Positions 43,959-55,198 of a DNA stretch of 64,000 nt are shown here, piece by piece; positions within the stretch are counted from its first letter, which is position 1, and every line of letters starts with the position of its first letter. The DNA lies in the NCBI GenBank assembly GCA_025506515.1, contig CM046458.1, positions 43,426,574 through 43,490,573 on the forward strand, read 5' to 3'. This stretch comes from Flaveria trinervia (Eukaryota > Streptophyta > Magnoliopsida > Asterales > Asteraceae). The position numbers and the translations under genes are program-made. The notes below the pieces were generated by a model. It searched no databases. It had not been told where the DNA came from and saw only the letters and a list, made by a program, of their open reading frames with translations.

Positions 43959-45420
43959 GGGAAGAAGTGCATCTGCCTAATAGAAGCATGTGACACTAAG
44001 GTAGTTGATCATCTTGATCATTTCTTCTTCTTTGTCTACCTGAGGTTCTTGTTGAACCACATCTTCTTGTGCAGGACTTTCCTGAACTGGGGAGAGGGTA
44101 GGCATATCCTTGTACAGTTTTTTTCTTCTTCTCTCTTCTTTGACTTGCACTAGGAGTTCTGCATCTTCTGCCTCCTTCTTCTCCCTTGAAATTTCTAGGT
44201 CAACCAGTTCATTCAACTCATCTAAGGGGAGAGAAATGACATTGTCTATGTCATAGTTCCTAGTCTGCAAATAGTTTATCCTGACTGCCCTTAACTCATC
44301 ATTCTGAGTATCTGGTCTGGGGGTAGCCCTGATAGCAGACTCCATGAGTCTTGAAGACTCAACAGAGGAACTTCTCCCCTTAGCCTCCTTTTCCTCTCTC
44401 TCTCCTCCTCCTCAATCTCCTCAGTTGTCAATTTTCTTTTCCCTTTGTCACTCACAAACCTTTGTGACTCAGGGTGGAGAGAGCTTTGGCCTTCATTGCT
44501 TGTTGTAGCATCTGAGCTCAGGCCAGAGAGAGGTTAAGAAGCACCTTCACCAACAGGTGTCTCAGAAGGAGTGTGGATCTCAAAAGCAGTTGATGATGAT
44601 AAGACAGGGCTCTCAGGTTCTGCCACTGGGCCTTCAGTCAAGGATTCCCCTATGAAGCTAATCTTTGGGTCCTCCTCAACATCCAGTTGACCGATGGCAT
44701 TACCTGATTGCCTAAGTCTCCTTCTTAAGCTGAACTCTGCAGTGATCATGTCTTGGATTCTTTTAGCCAGTCTGTCAGCTTGTCTTGATTGGCATGGGTT
44801 GACAAGTGGCATGTTGACTAGATCCAGACCTTCATAGTAGTCCAAGGTCTGAAAATTGAAGACTTCTTGTTGCCCTTGAACTCTTATGATGATTAAGGCT
44901 TTCCTGATGTTGTCATACCTCCACCCAATGATATGATTGAAGATGGTGAAGGTGACATAGCCCTTGGTATCCCATCCTCAAACAAACTCTGTACGAAGGA
45001 GTCTATGTAGTCCATATCAATGTGAACTTGAGGAGGTTGCTGAGAATGCACAATTGCAAGTGAGGATGGTGAGTCCTCAATGTCCATTCTCTCTGAATAA
45101 CTCCCAGGTTTTGTGGCTATAATGACTTTCTCCCCCTTTTTGGTAGCATCACCCACTTGCATAGGTGAGCTGGAAGATAGGTCAATCACATCCACAGGTT
45201 CTTGTGTTCCTGGTTGAGCTCTTCTTAAGGGTCTCCCAGCTAGTTTTTCCTTAAGATACGAAATCACAATTTGCTGATCATTGATCCTGTTGTGTAAGGT
45301 AGTCACCTGAGAGTCAAGGTGACTGACCTTTGAAACTAAGTAAGTGCATGTTTTAGACAGTTTTTGCCCCAGTAGTCTCAGATTCCCCTCATCTTCATCA
45401 GAAGATTCGTTGGGGGATGA
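43959..45420 (-). pseudogene. Third ORF, linker with coiled coils
   Basis: Joined by several slips (near 45410, 44880, 44520) and a TAG at 43977. It contains L-S-K-T-C-T-Y-L-V-S-K-V, then L-H-N-R-I-N-D-Q-Q-I-V-I-S-Y-L-K-E-K-L (leucine-zipper-like), acidic D-V-I-D-L-S-S-S-S, D-M-D-Y-I-D-S-F-V-Q-S-L-F, A-D-R-L-A-K-R-I-Q-D-M-I and a Glu/Lys-rich helix (E-R-R-R-K-K-L-Y-K-D). The low-complexity character matches the linker in the 17979-20067 protein by type but not by sequence. Confidence 0.55.
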
Positions 45421-46900
45421 GATGATTGGACCAAAGTCCTCTCTTTCTCACCACCAGTTTGAGGTTTTTGGTTGCTGGTTTTTCTCTGCGCACTGGCAGT
45501 CTCAGTTGAGATGTCAGTGGGCTGAGTTGCCATGGTTGAGGTCTTAATGATGTAATCACTTTCAGAAGTAAGAGCCTCTTCCATATGGACATCCTGAACA
45601 GGTTCAAGAGTGTCCACCTCAGTTGTAGGTGACTGATATGGGATAGATGTAGGAGACTCAGGAGTATTCATCTCTCTTTGAGTAGGGGAAAAGAAGAGAG
45701 ACTCATTATACTCACTAAAACCTAGATCTTCATCAGTATAGAAGTCAAGGTTGGGAATTGGTTGGTTGAGATCTATAGGCTGGGGATGGTAACTGTCCCC
45801 TGAAGGTTGGTTACTTGAGTGTTGAGACTCAGAGTGATGGCTTAAGGCAGTTAGGCTAATGAGCTCTTCAGGCTGAGCATGAGGAACCTCAGCACTGATT
45901 CTTGAAGAGATGGGAGTGGTCTGCTCCTCAGGAGAAGTGGAAGTTCCAGTGTCCACTTCTTCCTGTATGGGTGAGTATATGGGGGTCTCCACAGACTGAA
46001 TAGCCTGAGCAGGGGTTCGTTTGGATTTTCTTTGGTAAGTGATGGTGATCTGAGGCTGTGAGAGTGGTTGGGAGATAGCAGGTGTAGGCTCAACACTAGC
46101 TTGTGCTGCTAGGTTGTCACCTTGAGCAATGAGCTCTAACATTTTTGGGACTAGGGCTGTTTCTACCCCAGAAAATCCAACAGTGGGCTTTCTTAGAATT
46201 TTAAAGATGCCGGGCTTCATCTGTCCCAATTTAAGAGTGTTTCCTGTTTCCCTCAACTGTGAGCCCAGTTCACAGTTAAGAATGTATTGGACATATCTAG
46301 AAAACATGTAATACTCTAAGGAGTCTAAATTTGCAAGTAAATTTGTATAAACAAATTGAGAATACCTGAATTTGACCCCCTGAACCATTCCATAGATTAT
46401 GAAGGAGAGATCCTTAGGAATCTGGTCCTATCCACCATGCTTGTTTGATAAGCTGTGGATGACCACATGGAGCAGGAATCTCCATTGGGATGAGACCTTC
46501 CCTTTCCTAAAGGTCTTTACAGAGAAATTTCCCTCATATCCCATCTGCTCAAAGGAATGATTGATAACTTCCTTTGGGAAAAACACCTCACCTTCTTTAT
46601 CATCCAGCTGAAGATGTCTATTGATGATGGCCGGAGTGATGAAGATTGTTCTCCCCTGCACTGTGGTAGGCGCTCCCCGTCCATAATGACCTCTTGGCAG
46701 GTCTTCCAGAATTCAAGCAACTGATCCTCATAGAGTGGAGGATCAATGGTTAGGGAGGTGAAGTAGTTTGACAGAGTTAGAAAATGGCAAACCTTTGAGA
46801 AATAAGGATCTTTCTCAGAGCTTAACAGAGCAGCCTGATTGTGTTGCCTATGTAGCTGCATGGTAAAGTTGGGATCATTTTTGTGAGCAAGGTTGGCCAT
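45378..46900 (-). pseudogene. Third ORF, N-terminal module
   Basis: Starts M-A-N-L-A-H-K at 46900. In order come C-H-F-L-T-L-S, L-L-E-F-W-K-T-C, then (slip near 46660) F-I-T-P-A-I-I-N-R-H-L-Q-L-D-D, Q-M-G-Y-E-G, S-S-Q-W-R-F-L-L-H-V-V-I-H-S-L-S-N-K, a TAG at 46428, F-R-Y-S-Q-F-V-Y-T-N-L and M-F-S-R-Y-V-Q-Y-I-L. This corresponds step by step to A-F-L-K, A-F-W, E-D-I-R-R-V-L, R-M-K-Y-A-G, L-A-H-V-I-L-K-C-L-A, F-S-S-M-I-F-S-Y-L and M-Y-P-R-F-L-Q-M-I in 17979-18610. A Pro/Ser/Thr-rich tail follows to about 45378. Confidence 0.7.
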
Positions 46901-47660
46901 TTTAAAGTAGCTTAAGGACGAAGAAAGAAGAAAGAAAGATATTTCAGAGAAAAAATTGGGGTTTTAGGTTTGGAGGAAGAGCAGATGATAGAAAGAGGGG
47001 GAAACCGTTGGGTTTATATGTGAAAAGGATTTCAGATAAAGTTTAATGAAAGAGGATAAACTTTGAAATCCGGATGTCGGTCCCACCTCTGAAAAAGTAG
47101 TTTGCTTTTGCTCAAAAAGTAGTTTTCTTGGAAGTCAAAAAGCTTCCGAAGGTTAATTATCTTCGGAAGTTTTAATTAAAAAAGCTTCCGAAGCTAAAAT
47201 GACTTCGGAAGAATTTCTTGAGAGTTTTGAGAATTTTGCTTCTGAAGAGAAATTAAAACTTGAGTGCTTTGTATATAAAACAACAAAGCTTCTGAGAGTT
47301 AAGTTTGCTTCGGAAGTAAATGGTCCTTGAAAATAAGTAAGTGTCTGAGACAAGTATTTAAGCTTCGGAAGATAAATCTGAAAGCTCTTCCGAAGGTAAA
47401 TTTCTTAGACAATTATTTATTTTTAAGGCATGATTTGCTTCTGAAGTTAAAAGCATAACTTCCGAAGTATCAGAAATTTTCAAAAATCTAAGGAAAGTCT
47501 TCAAAAAGAAATTTTTATCCAGAGAAAACATGAGCTTATGAAAGTGATGAACTAGACAACTTAGGACACACATAATTTTTAAGAAATAATAAGAATTAGT
47601 TTTAAGAAAAGCTTACTCAAAGTTTATCATCCCAATAGCTGATATTAGATATTTAAATCT
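46901..47660 (-). repeat. Spacer with CTTCCGAAG palindromes between pol and the third ORF
   Basis: About eight CTTCCGAAG or CTTCGGAAG words lie between 47130 and 47470, mostly inside AAGCTTCCGAAG/TTTGCTTCGGAAG units. No protein homology was seen. The segment nearest the third ORF (46901-47090) is purine-rich and would be its leader if a spliced or internal transcript exists. Confidence 0.65.
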
Positions 47661-48261
47661 CTATTCATCAAAAGCCTTTGTAAATAGATCAGCATATTGT
47701 TCATCTGTGTGAACTTTGACTAGTTTAATTAATCCCTTTTCATAGTTATCTCTTATTAAATGATACCTGATATTGATGTGCTTTTTCCTTGAGTGCTGCA
47801 CAGGGTTCTCTGTGATTGAGACAACACTATTGTTGTCTATGTGAATGGGAGTCTCCTTGAAGTTTAACCATAGTCCAGCATCTGATTCTGAATCCAAGCA
47901 CTTGAGCACAGCAGCTAGTAGCAGTAATGTATTCAGCTTCAGCAGTTGATGCAGAGACACAGGATTGTTTCTTGCATTGCCATGAGACAACCCTTCCATA
48001 AAGAAATTGACATCCCCCAGATGTAGACTTTACAGTCATATTGCAACCACCATAATCACTATATGTATAGGCATACAGATTGAAGTCAGGATTCTTGGGA
48101 TACCATAAACCAAGTGTTGATGCACCTTTGAGGTATCTTAAAATCCTCTTGACAGTGATAAGGTGAGACATCTTTGGGTTGGCTTGATATCTTGCACAGA
48201 TGCAAGTAGCAAACATGATATTAGGCCTGCTAACAGTAAGATACATAAGTGACCCAATCAT
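47661..48261 (-). pseudogene. RNase H of the SIRE-like element
   Basis: I-G-S-L-M-Y-L-T-V-S-R-P-N-I-M-F-A, Y-S-D-Y-G-G-C, K-S-T-S-G-G-C-Q-F-L, S-A-S-T-A-E-A-E-Y, then after a slip near 47890 the H-I-D-N-N-S-V-V, K-H-I-N-I-R-Y-H-L-I-R-D and H-T-D-E-Q-Y-A-D-L-F-T-K blocks. These follow the order of copia RNase H. The D-E-D residues are present, but Y-S-D-Y-G-G-C has tyrosine in place of the usual alanine-aspartate step, so the copy is probably impaired. Confidence 0.85.
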
Positions 48262-49465
48262 AGCCTTGTATAAGTGCTCATCTACACACTCCCCCTCAAG
48301 ATCAGGACCAAGGAGTGGTTTCTAGCTATGGGTGTCTTAGCAATCTTACAGTCAGTCATGTTGAACCTCTTAAGTATGTCTTGAACATACTTTGACTGAC
48401 TTATGAAGATGCCATCTTCAACTTGCTTCACTTGAATTCCCAGAAAGAAATTGAGTTCCCCCATGGCACTCATTTCAAATCTGTCTTTCATCAGCTTCTC
48501 AAAGTCTTTGCAGAGCTTTGGATTAGTTGAACCAAAGATGATGTCATCCACATATACTTGAACTAGCAATATGTTTTTTCCTTGTCCTTTGATGAAGAGA
48601 GTTCCATCTATAGTACCTCTCTTGTATCCATGTTTACAAAGATACTCAGATAGTGTCTCATACCATTTCCTGGGTGCCTAATGTAGCCCATAGAGAGCTT
48701 TGTCAAGTTTGCAGACATAATCAGGATGATCGGGATCTACAAAACCAGGTGGTTGTTTGACATAAACCTCTTCATCTATCACTCCATACAAAAAGGCACA
48801 CTTCACATCAAGTTGAAAGACCTTGAAGTTCTTGGATGCAGCAAATGCCAGGAATATCCTAACAGCTTCTAATCTTGCCACTGGAGCAAAGACATCAGTG
48901 TAGTCAATCCCTTCTTCTGTGTGTATCCTTGAACAACCAGTCTAGCTTTGTTCTTGATGATGATGCCTCTTTCATCTTTCTTGTTCCTAAACACCCATTT
49001 GGTTCCAATGGTAGTCTTCCCAGAAGGAAGAGGACAAAGGTTCCAAACTTTCTGCCTTTTGAATTGAAGCAGCTCTTGTTGCATAGCTTCAACCCAACTT
49101 CCATCCTTTAGAGCTTCATCAACTTTCTTTGGCTCTATCTGGGATAGAAAACAAGAGTGAAGACAAACATTTGCTTCATGGGTTTGTCCTCTTGTCTTTA
49201 CCCCTGAGACAATATCTCCAATGATATTTGTGGTAGGGTGACGCTTGTGGATCCTAAGCTGAAGGATCACAGCAAGTTGTTGAGAAATATCTAAATTAGA
49301 GAAATTTAGATCTGGCATGGATGTTTCTCCCACCACATCAGCACACTTTTCAAGTGAAACTAGATCCAAGCAGTGTGTGACATCATTGATGTTCTCATCA
49401 ATGGTGTGGTTAGTGGCATCAAAAAATTCTTGGTCACTGTTACCACCACCATTGTTGTCTTCCAT
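48262..49465 (-). pseudogene. Reverse transcriptase of the SIRE-like element
   Basis: W-V-E-A-M-Q-Q-E-L and T-K-W-V-F-R-N-K in 48869-49465, then a slip near 48885, F-Q-L-D-V-K-C-A-F-L-Y-G and Y-V-K-Q-P-P-G-F to 48678, a stop, and the catalytic Y-V-D-D-I-I-F-G-S in 48282-48569, followed by F-F-L-G-I-Q-V-K-Q. All RT landmarks are in the right order; at least three lesions prevent a full product. Confidence 0.9.
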
Positions 49466-50572
49466 AGTTCTTATCTAGTTGTAGAGCCTCTGAGCTGGAA
49501 TTTGAAGGCATACCAGATGTATCAGCTGAGTTTGTCATTGTTGTGCTGATAGAAACCTCATTTGTAGAAGTAGTTCCAACTGGAGCTGAAGATGTATGAC
49601 TTGAAGGTCTTCCTAGCTCAAATCTTGGATCAGGATCACCTGTATTTAAATTTTCTGCAAATCCTGAAACATACTCACAAGGTTTGTTAAAAAAGTTAGT
49701 AACTAAATCAAGATCAAATAACCAATCTGGACCAGAACCATCAACACAGGGTGTGTGTACATTGAAAGTCACATTGGCTGACTCCTCAACAATTCTAGTT
49801 CTAAGATTGTACACTCTATAAGCCTTAGCTTGGGAAGAGTATCCAATAAAGTGTCCATCATCTGATTTCTCAGCAAACTTGGCAATTTGATCTTTGGTAT
49901 TCAAGATGGTGCAAGGACATCCAAATGACCTGAGAAAACCAATGAAAGGTTTCCTCTTGTGCCAAAGTTCATAAGGAGTCTTCCTATGAGTCTTAACTAC
50001 TAAAACTCTGTTTTGGACATAGCAGGAAGTGTTGACTGCCTCTACCCAAAAGGTGATGGGCAGTTTAGAGTCAGACAACATGGTTCTTGCAGCTTCAATC
50101 AGTGTCCTGTTTCTCCTCTCAGCAACGCCATTTTGCTAAGGAGTCCAGGGAGCAATGAAATGTCTTGTAATACTCTTTTCATCACAAAATGTATCAAGGA
50201 TTTGGTTCTTAAATTCAGTTCCTTGATCACATCTTATGATTTTGACCTTGTGATCAGACTGATTCTCAATCTTTAAGATGAAATTCTTCAGAATCTCAGG
50301 AGTCTCATCCTTAGTTCTAAGGAAGAAAATCCAAGTGAATCTTGTAAAGTCATCTGTGATCACTAGATAGTATAAGGTCCTTTCCTAAACTCATTACACT
50401 GGTGGGGCCAAAGAGATCCATATGTAACAAGTTTAGGGGAGTAGTGATGGAGTTCTTTTCCTTAGGCTTGTGAGATACCTTAAGTTGTTTCCCTTTCAGG
50501 CATGCAACACAATGGTCATCACTTGTAAACTCTTTCTTTGGCATTCCAGTTACCAAATCATGCTTATTAATT
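49440..50572 (-). pseudogene. Integrase of the SIRE-like element
   Basis: The zinc segment ends C-V-A-C-L-K-G-K-Q near 50505. The core has H-M-D-L-F-G-P, D-D-F-T-R-F-T-W and R-C-D-Q-G-T-E-F. A stop falls within P-W-T-P-x-Q-N-G-V (50136). Then comes L-P-I-T-F-W-V-E-A, Y-E-L-W-H-K-R-K-P and F-G-C-P-C-x-I-L-N. The C-terminal part is acidic and Asn/Ser-rich up to 49440. Confidence 0.85.
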
Positions 50573-50575
50573 TAT

Positions 50576-51058
50576 TCATGTTCTTAAATTTACATGGCAC
50601 ATTCTTTTATGCCATAGGAAAGACTCATCACTATTGGCTTTAGACAGAAAACATGAAACTTCTCTAGAGGGAGAGGTTTCTTGCAAATCCATCTTGTACA
50701 TGTTTCCTTTCCTGGGGGCTCTAAGCAGAATATGCTCATGAGGAATGACCACACCAGGCTTAAGAAAAATGCACACATGCTCAGTAAAGAGCATGTGATG
50801 ACTTTGATCACAAAATTGAGATACACTAAGAACATTGTATCCAAGCTCCTTAACAAAGTTTACCTTTTCTATGCTGAGCTTACCATTTGTGACCTTGCCC
50901 CTTCCAGAAATGTAACCACATTCATCTCCTACAAAAGCAACTAGTCCTCCATCAATCCTTTCAAAGTTCTGGAGTAGTGACCTATTGCCTGTCATGTGCC
51001 TAGAACAGCCACTGTCTATGATCCATACATTTTTGTCTGTCTTCAGCTGTCCCTGCAC
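50576..51058 (-). pseudogene. Protease and pre-integrase region of the SIRE-like element
   Basis: W-I-I-D-S-G-C-S-R-H-M-T-G carries the aspartic protease site near the start. F-G-x-D-x-x-G-Y-I-S-G-R-G-like and Y-N-V-L-S-V-S-Q-F-C blocks follow. L-W-H-K-R-M-C-H-V-N begins the integrase zinc region. The frame is open for 160 residues and stops at 50576, before integrase. Confidence 0.85.
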
Positions 51059-51073
51059 AAAGAGAAAGATTAG

Positions 51074-51979
51074 TTACATTTGGAAACCCAAGCCTTGCTT
51101 CTTGGGCTCATTTGCAGAAGGTAATTCAACAGTAATAGATCCTATGGTTGTTCTAAGAGGATCTTGAGCTGTTGTTGATGGAGAATTCTCAGTCACTTGG
51201 TCTTTCTTAGACATCCACACCACCTTTGGAGTCTTGGACTTGACCTTCACAACCTCAGAAGATTTTGGAACTTTGGAAGTTTTGATGACTGAACCTTCAG
51301 AAGATTCTGCAGACACTGCAGCAGACTTCAGTGCTTCGGAAGAACTCCTTTCTTCCGAGACCAATTTCTCTTCCGAGGGTAATTTTCCACTTTCCTTCTT
51401 CTTAGACATGGAGCTTCCGAAGGAAACAAATTTTCCTTTCGAAGCTTGAATCTTCTTAGAACTCTTTGAAGTCTTTGTTTTGGTCATATGGAAAGTACCT
51501 TTAGGACTGAAGGGAAAATCCTTAGCAATGTGAGTGGTACTTTCACACATGACATAATTATCTTCTTCTTCACAAGAGCCTTTTCTTTGAATAGGACTGT
51601 CTTTGGTCACATCCCTTCTCCACCTTCATCTTTGCAGATGATGAGACAATCCTTTTGGGCTGAGGACTGTGCTTGGAGTTTGATGGTCTAGGCTGTGCAG
51701 CAGTGGTACACAGCAGATCAGTCTTCTTCTTGCTACTGAGATGAGTTAAACAAGAACTAGAACTCTTAGCAGAAGAGTTTTGGTTTATGTATTCAGTCCC
51801 TACCACTTTAAACCCTGCAGAGATAAAAACTTGTTTCTGCTTAGTTTCAAAAGTAGTCTTGATCTCTTGAGCCTTCTTGCCTTTCTTTTGCTCTTTCTGA
51901 TCAAGTTCTTTCTCATGGACTTGGTCATCACAGTCTTCTTTTTCTCCTCAGAAGGATAGTGGCCCTTCTTGGAATCCTC
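51074..51979 (-). pseudogene. Gag-protease linker region of the SIRE-like element
   Basis: Lys/Ser-rich sequence with S-S-K-K-I-Q-A-S-K-G-K-F-V, a V-W-M-S-K-K-D block and a C-E-S-T-T-H-I-A-K-D-F knuckle-like remnant. The CTTCGGAAG palindrome recurs inside it (51334, 51415), within codons for S-E-E/S-S-E. No other motif. Confidence 0.6.
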
Positions 51980-53785
51980 CTATTCACTCTTCTCAGAGGG
52001 ATTCTTCACTATCTTTTCTTCATCCTTTTCACTCATAGGATCTATGAGAGGAAGCTCATCTTCATAAGTTCCACACCTAGGAGATCTTACTAACAAGATT
52101 GTGTGTGGAGGAGCTATCTCATTGGATCCCAGTCCCTGCCTATTTTGATAGCACACTTTGTTGTACAGGGATGAGGATATCATGTTCTTGAAGGTCTCTT
52201 CTTCAAGAACACTCTTTTCTACCCTGGCTTTGCTGATCACAAGCTCAGCCTGGCACTCAGTTAACTTGGTTATGAGATCTTTGATTTGGGTCCTAAAATC
52301 TGTGTGTTCATATTTTACAACTGAAATGGTTTTCTCTATGTCCTCTATCTTTTGTTTATAATCATTTTCAGACTTTCTAAAATCAAATTTTAAAATGTTT
52401 AAGGACTCAAGGTCAGATCTCAGTTCCAAGTTGTAGGACCTGTATCTGCTAACTTTAGCAATGCATTCAGGATTACAAGATGTTCTAATACCTTGGCTTC
52501 ATCATGATATGCCATTAGTGCTTGGTTTGGAGAAGCATATTCCACCTGAAAGCTCCAGTCAAAGCCTCCTTCTTCAACAGCAACAGAAACTTGGTGCTTT
52601 GACTTCTCATTCTGGAGAGCTTTGTCAATGTAGTTTGGTCTAGATTGTGTTTGGTCACCATTTGTTCTAGGTGCTTTACACTTTTTGGCAAAGTGGCCCA
52701 TCAAGTTACAGTTGTAACACTTGACTTTGCCTTTGTCCAGTCCAAACTTTCCACTGATTGCGTTGCTTGGAAACTTCCTTCCAGTCCTCTTGTAGAACTT
52801 CTTGGCTCTGTGAGTGAGAAGAGCCATCTGCTGGACTATTTCCATATATTCTAGATCATCTGGATGGATACAGTCCAGGTCTTCAAGTGTGAAAAGAGAG
52901 TTGCCACAGCTTTCATCAGAAGACACAAAAGCTTGAGAAGAGCTTGTCTCTTGGAATGGGCTTCCTTGAGTGTAGTTCTCCCTTGGTGTCTCTGGGAAGG
53001 TGATGAAAGGACCCTTTGGTGAATTGTCAGGGTAGCATAAGAGATTATGTTTGGGTTCTATGCTATCCCTTTCAATCACATGTAGGGCTGAACTCATTTG
53101 ATTGTTGGAGTTGCCAGATGAACCTTGCATGTTCATCTCCATCTGGTAGCCACTGAGAATCCCATATAACTCTGTCAGAGTAAGAGTTTTGAGATTTTCT
53201 GTTCTCTTGATCACCACATAGTAGTGTGTCCATGCCTAGGAAGTGAGGACATGAACTTCCTTACAATGTCTCTGTTTTCAAGAGAAACTCCTCCATCCAC
53301 TAGGGTATCCACAATCTCAACATACCTGAAATACTGCTGAGTCATGGTTTCAACTGTTTTGAAGGTGAAGTTTTCAAACTGCTGCTTCAGGAGATCCTTC
53401 TTGTTCTCCTTGGCTTTAGAGGAACCCTCATACATTAGTTTCAGTGCATCCCATAGCTGCTTGGAGTTTTGCACTTCTTGAAACCTCTATACACAGAGTT
53501 TGGAAGGGCAGTTTGAAGGGCTGTTATGACTTTTCTGTCTATCTCTACTCTCTTCCTATCTTCATCATAGTAGTTAGCCACATCTTTGGGAATCATACCA
53601 GCACCAGTAGCAGAAGGGGTGCTGGGTATGAAAGGTCCATTCTCAATAGACTCCTATATTCTTGAATCAAGAGACTTGATGAAACCTTCCATTCTCAAAC
53701 ACTAGGTATCAAACTCATCAAGAGTGATCAGTGGGGACTTGTTCATGGTTCCAGTTTCCATATCAGTTTTGGAAGTGGCTGCCAT
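51980..53785 (-). pseudogene. gag of the SIRE-like element
   Basis: Starts M-A-A-T-S-K-T-D near 53785 with an early TAG. M-E-G-F-I-K-S-L-D-S-R-I, I-P-K-D-V-A-N-Y, L-W-D-A-L-K-L-M-Y-E-G, K-K-D-L-L-K-Q-Q-F-E-N-F and F-M-S-S-L-P follow UBN2 order. The zinc knuckle C-Y-N-C-N-L-M-G-H-F-A-K-K-C is intact near 52680-52722. The last part (51980-52429) is a coiled coil with K-A-R-V-E-K-S-V-L-E-E-E-T-F. Frame changes occur near 53480, 53215 and 52425. Confidence 0.85.
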
Positions 53786-53855
53786 TTGAAAAGTTCAGTA
53801 TTTATGTGTGTGAGGGATCTTAAGATAGTGAGATCTTATATCAAGAGCCTGAAAT

Positions 53856-53867
53856 GCTCTGATACCA
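53856..53867 (-). other. Primer-binding site of the SIRE-like element
   Basis: GCTCTGATACCA on the plus strand, the exact complement of TGGTATCAGAGC, two bases inside the 5' LTR edge (53870). Confidence 0.85.
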
Positions 53868-53869
53868 AA

Positions 53870-54691
53870 TGCAGGATCGTTGAAGGGTGTAAGTTACAAC
53901 ACAACAACGCAAAGAGGAGATTAACTAAACTTTAATCAAACCGTAAACTGGATTAACCAAGTTGAGATACTAAGAACACAAGTAATGCAAGAGAGACTGA
54001 ACACAAAGAACACAAGTGTATGGTTTTCAAGAATGCAGTATATTGCTTTCTCTATGTTCTATTACAAGTGTTACAAAGCATATTCGAAAGATACAAGAAC
54101 ATGACATACTTATACTACATCCTACAGCCGGCTATACTTTGAAAGCCAGCTGGATACAATTGACTAGACACAAACAAAATCAATTGTAGAGTCAAAAGGC
54201 AGATTGCCTTTTGACTTGTGACTATGACATGCCATAGCTCACATCCTTATCTATTACAAAAAGGATAAGTACATAAAGTAGAAAGTTACAGACTCAAGAC
54301 CTCAATGTACAATTACCAAAAGTATGGACCTTTTCACCAACTCATGTAAGTTGGTGACTTGCAGAGATCAGCGGAAAGGTGTCCAGCTTTATGGAACAGT
54401 ACATCAGATAAAGCATGTTACTAAAAGTCCTCGGAAGAAATCTGTCTTCATGAACTTGAAGCTTCGAAAGACTTTATCTCTGAGGCTTTGGAAGACTTTG
54501 TCTCTGAGGCTTTGGAAGACTTCATGTTTGGTTTCGGAAGATATTGGTCTTGGCTTCGGAAGATTTCACACTTAGAGTATTTTCTGTTTCATGTGTGAAA
54601 CTTCCTAAGATTCTTCTTTAATGTACTTGTGCAGCATGCATGATTGACTTAAGATGTTTAGGTTGCATTAGCCTCTTCATTAATCTCTAAA
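53870..54691 (-). repeat. 5' LTR of the SIRE-like element
   Basis: 822 bp; differs from the 3' LTR by scattered substitutions, a 24-bp duplication of GAGGCTTTGGAAGACTTTGTCT near 54480-54525 and loss of CTTCGGAAG symmetry in two copies. Confidence 0.9.
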
Positions 54692-54696
54692 ATCTT

Positions 54697-55198
54697 TGTC
54701 TATCATGCCTCAACCTTGTATAATAATTGAGAAGAGCAACAGATTGCTACAAGCTTAAAGCAATCTTCACCCCACCTGCATCACACAGGTCGGTCAAGCA
54801 TCAAAGCCTTTCAAGGCTTGTTTTGAGTGTGGAAAAGAAGGTCATATGGTAAAGAAGTGCTCTTAAAGACTTGCTTCAAATGGTAAAGGCAAACCAAATT
54901 GCTTCTCCGGATGTAAGTCTACAAAGAATGTTCCAAACGGTAAAGGCGACATGGGTTGCTTCTCTGGTTCAAGAAGTAAAAAACACACATATTTGAACAG
55001 TTGGATGAAAAACACTTCATTCAAATCTTTTCATGTGAAGCCGGTTTCACCTGATTTAAAGATGAAATTGCCAAAGGTTCAAAACCAAATTCTTTCCCTT
55101 TCGTTCTTAAATAGAAAATGATTTCCAAATTTAATTCATTCAAATCCAAATTAATTGCACCGAAACAAATTTGGCAAATTAAAAAGAAGGATACAACA
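54697..55198 (+). pseudogene. Decayed copia gag, third piece with zinc knuckle
   Basis: C-F-E-C-G-K-E-G-H-M-V-K-K-C (CX2CX4HX4C) at 54819-54860 is followed by a stop. Two poorer repeats of N-G-K-G-(K/D)-x-N/G-C-F-S-G come next, then W-M-K-N-T-S-F-K-S-F and A-P-K-Q-I-W-Q-I-K-K-K just before 55199. The last motif usually directly precedes the protease in copia polyproteins. It continues the gag pieces at 38160 and 41319, now separated by the SIRE-like insertion. Confidence 0.7.

Larger units (their letters stand above)
42242..54691 (-). mobile_element. 12.45-kb SIRE-like Ty1/copia element with a third ORF region
   Basis: LTRs at 42242-43041 and 53870-54691 are nearly identical. A perfect 5-bp duplication ATCTT flanks the element (42237-42241, 54692-54696). 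Reading on the minus strand: 5' LTR, PBS (53856-53867), gag, protease, integrase, RT, RNase H, a 0.75-kb spacer, a ~3.8-kb third coding region, a CCTAGGGGGAGTT polypurine tract, 3' LTR. A copia pol followed by a long extra ORF in env position is the hallmark of the SIRE/Maximus group. Stops and slips affect every gene, although LTR similarity indicates recent insertion. Confidence 0.9.

Noticed and set aside
43083..46900. A host gene on the minus strand (long, apparently multi-exon)
   Set aside because: It sits between RNase H and the polypurine tract of an element with perfect duplications, and the breaks are stops and slips without splice-site logic.
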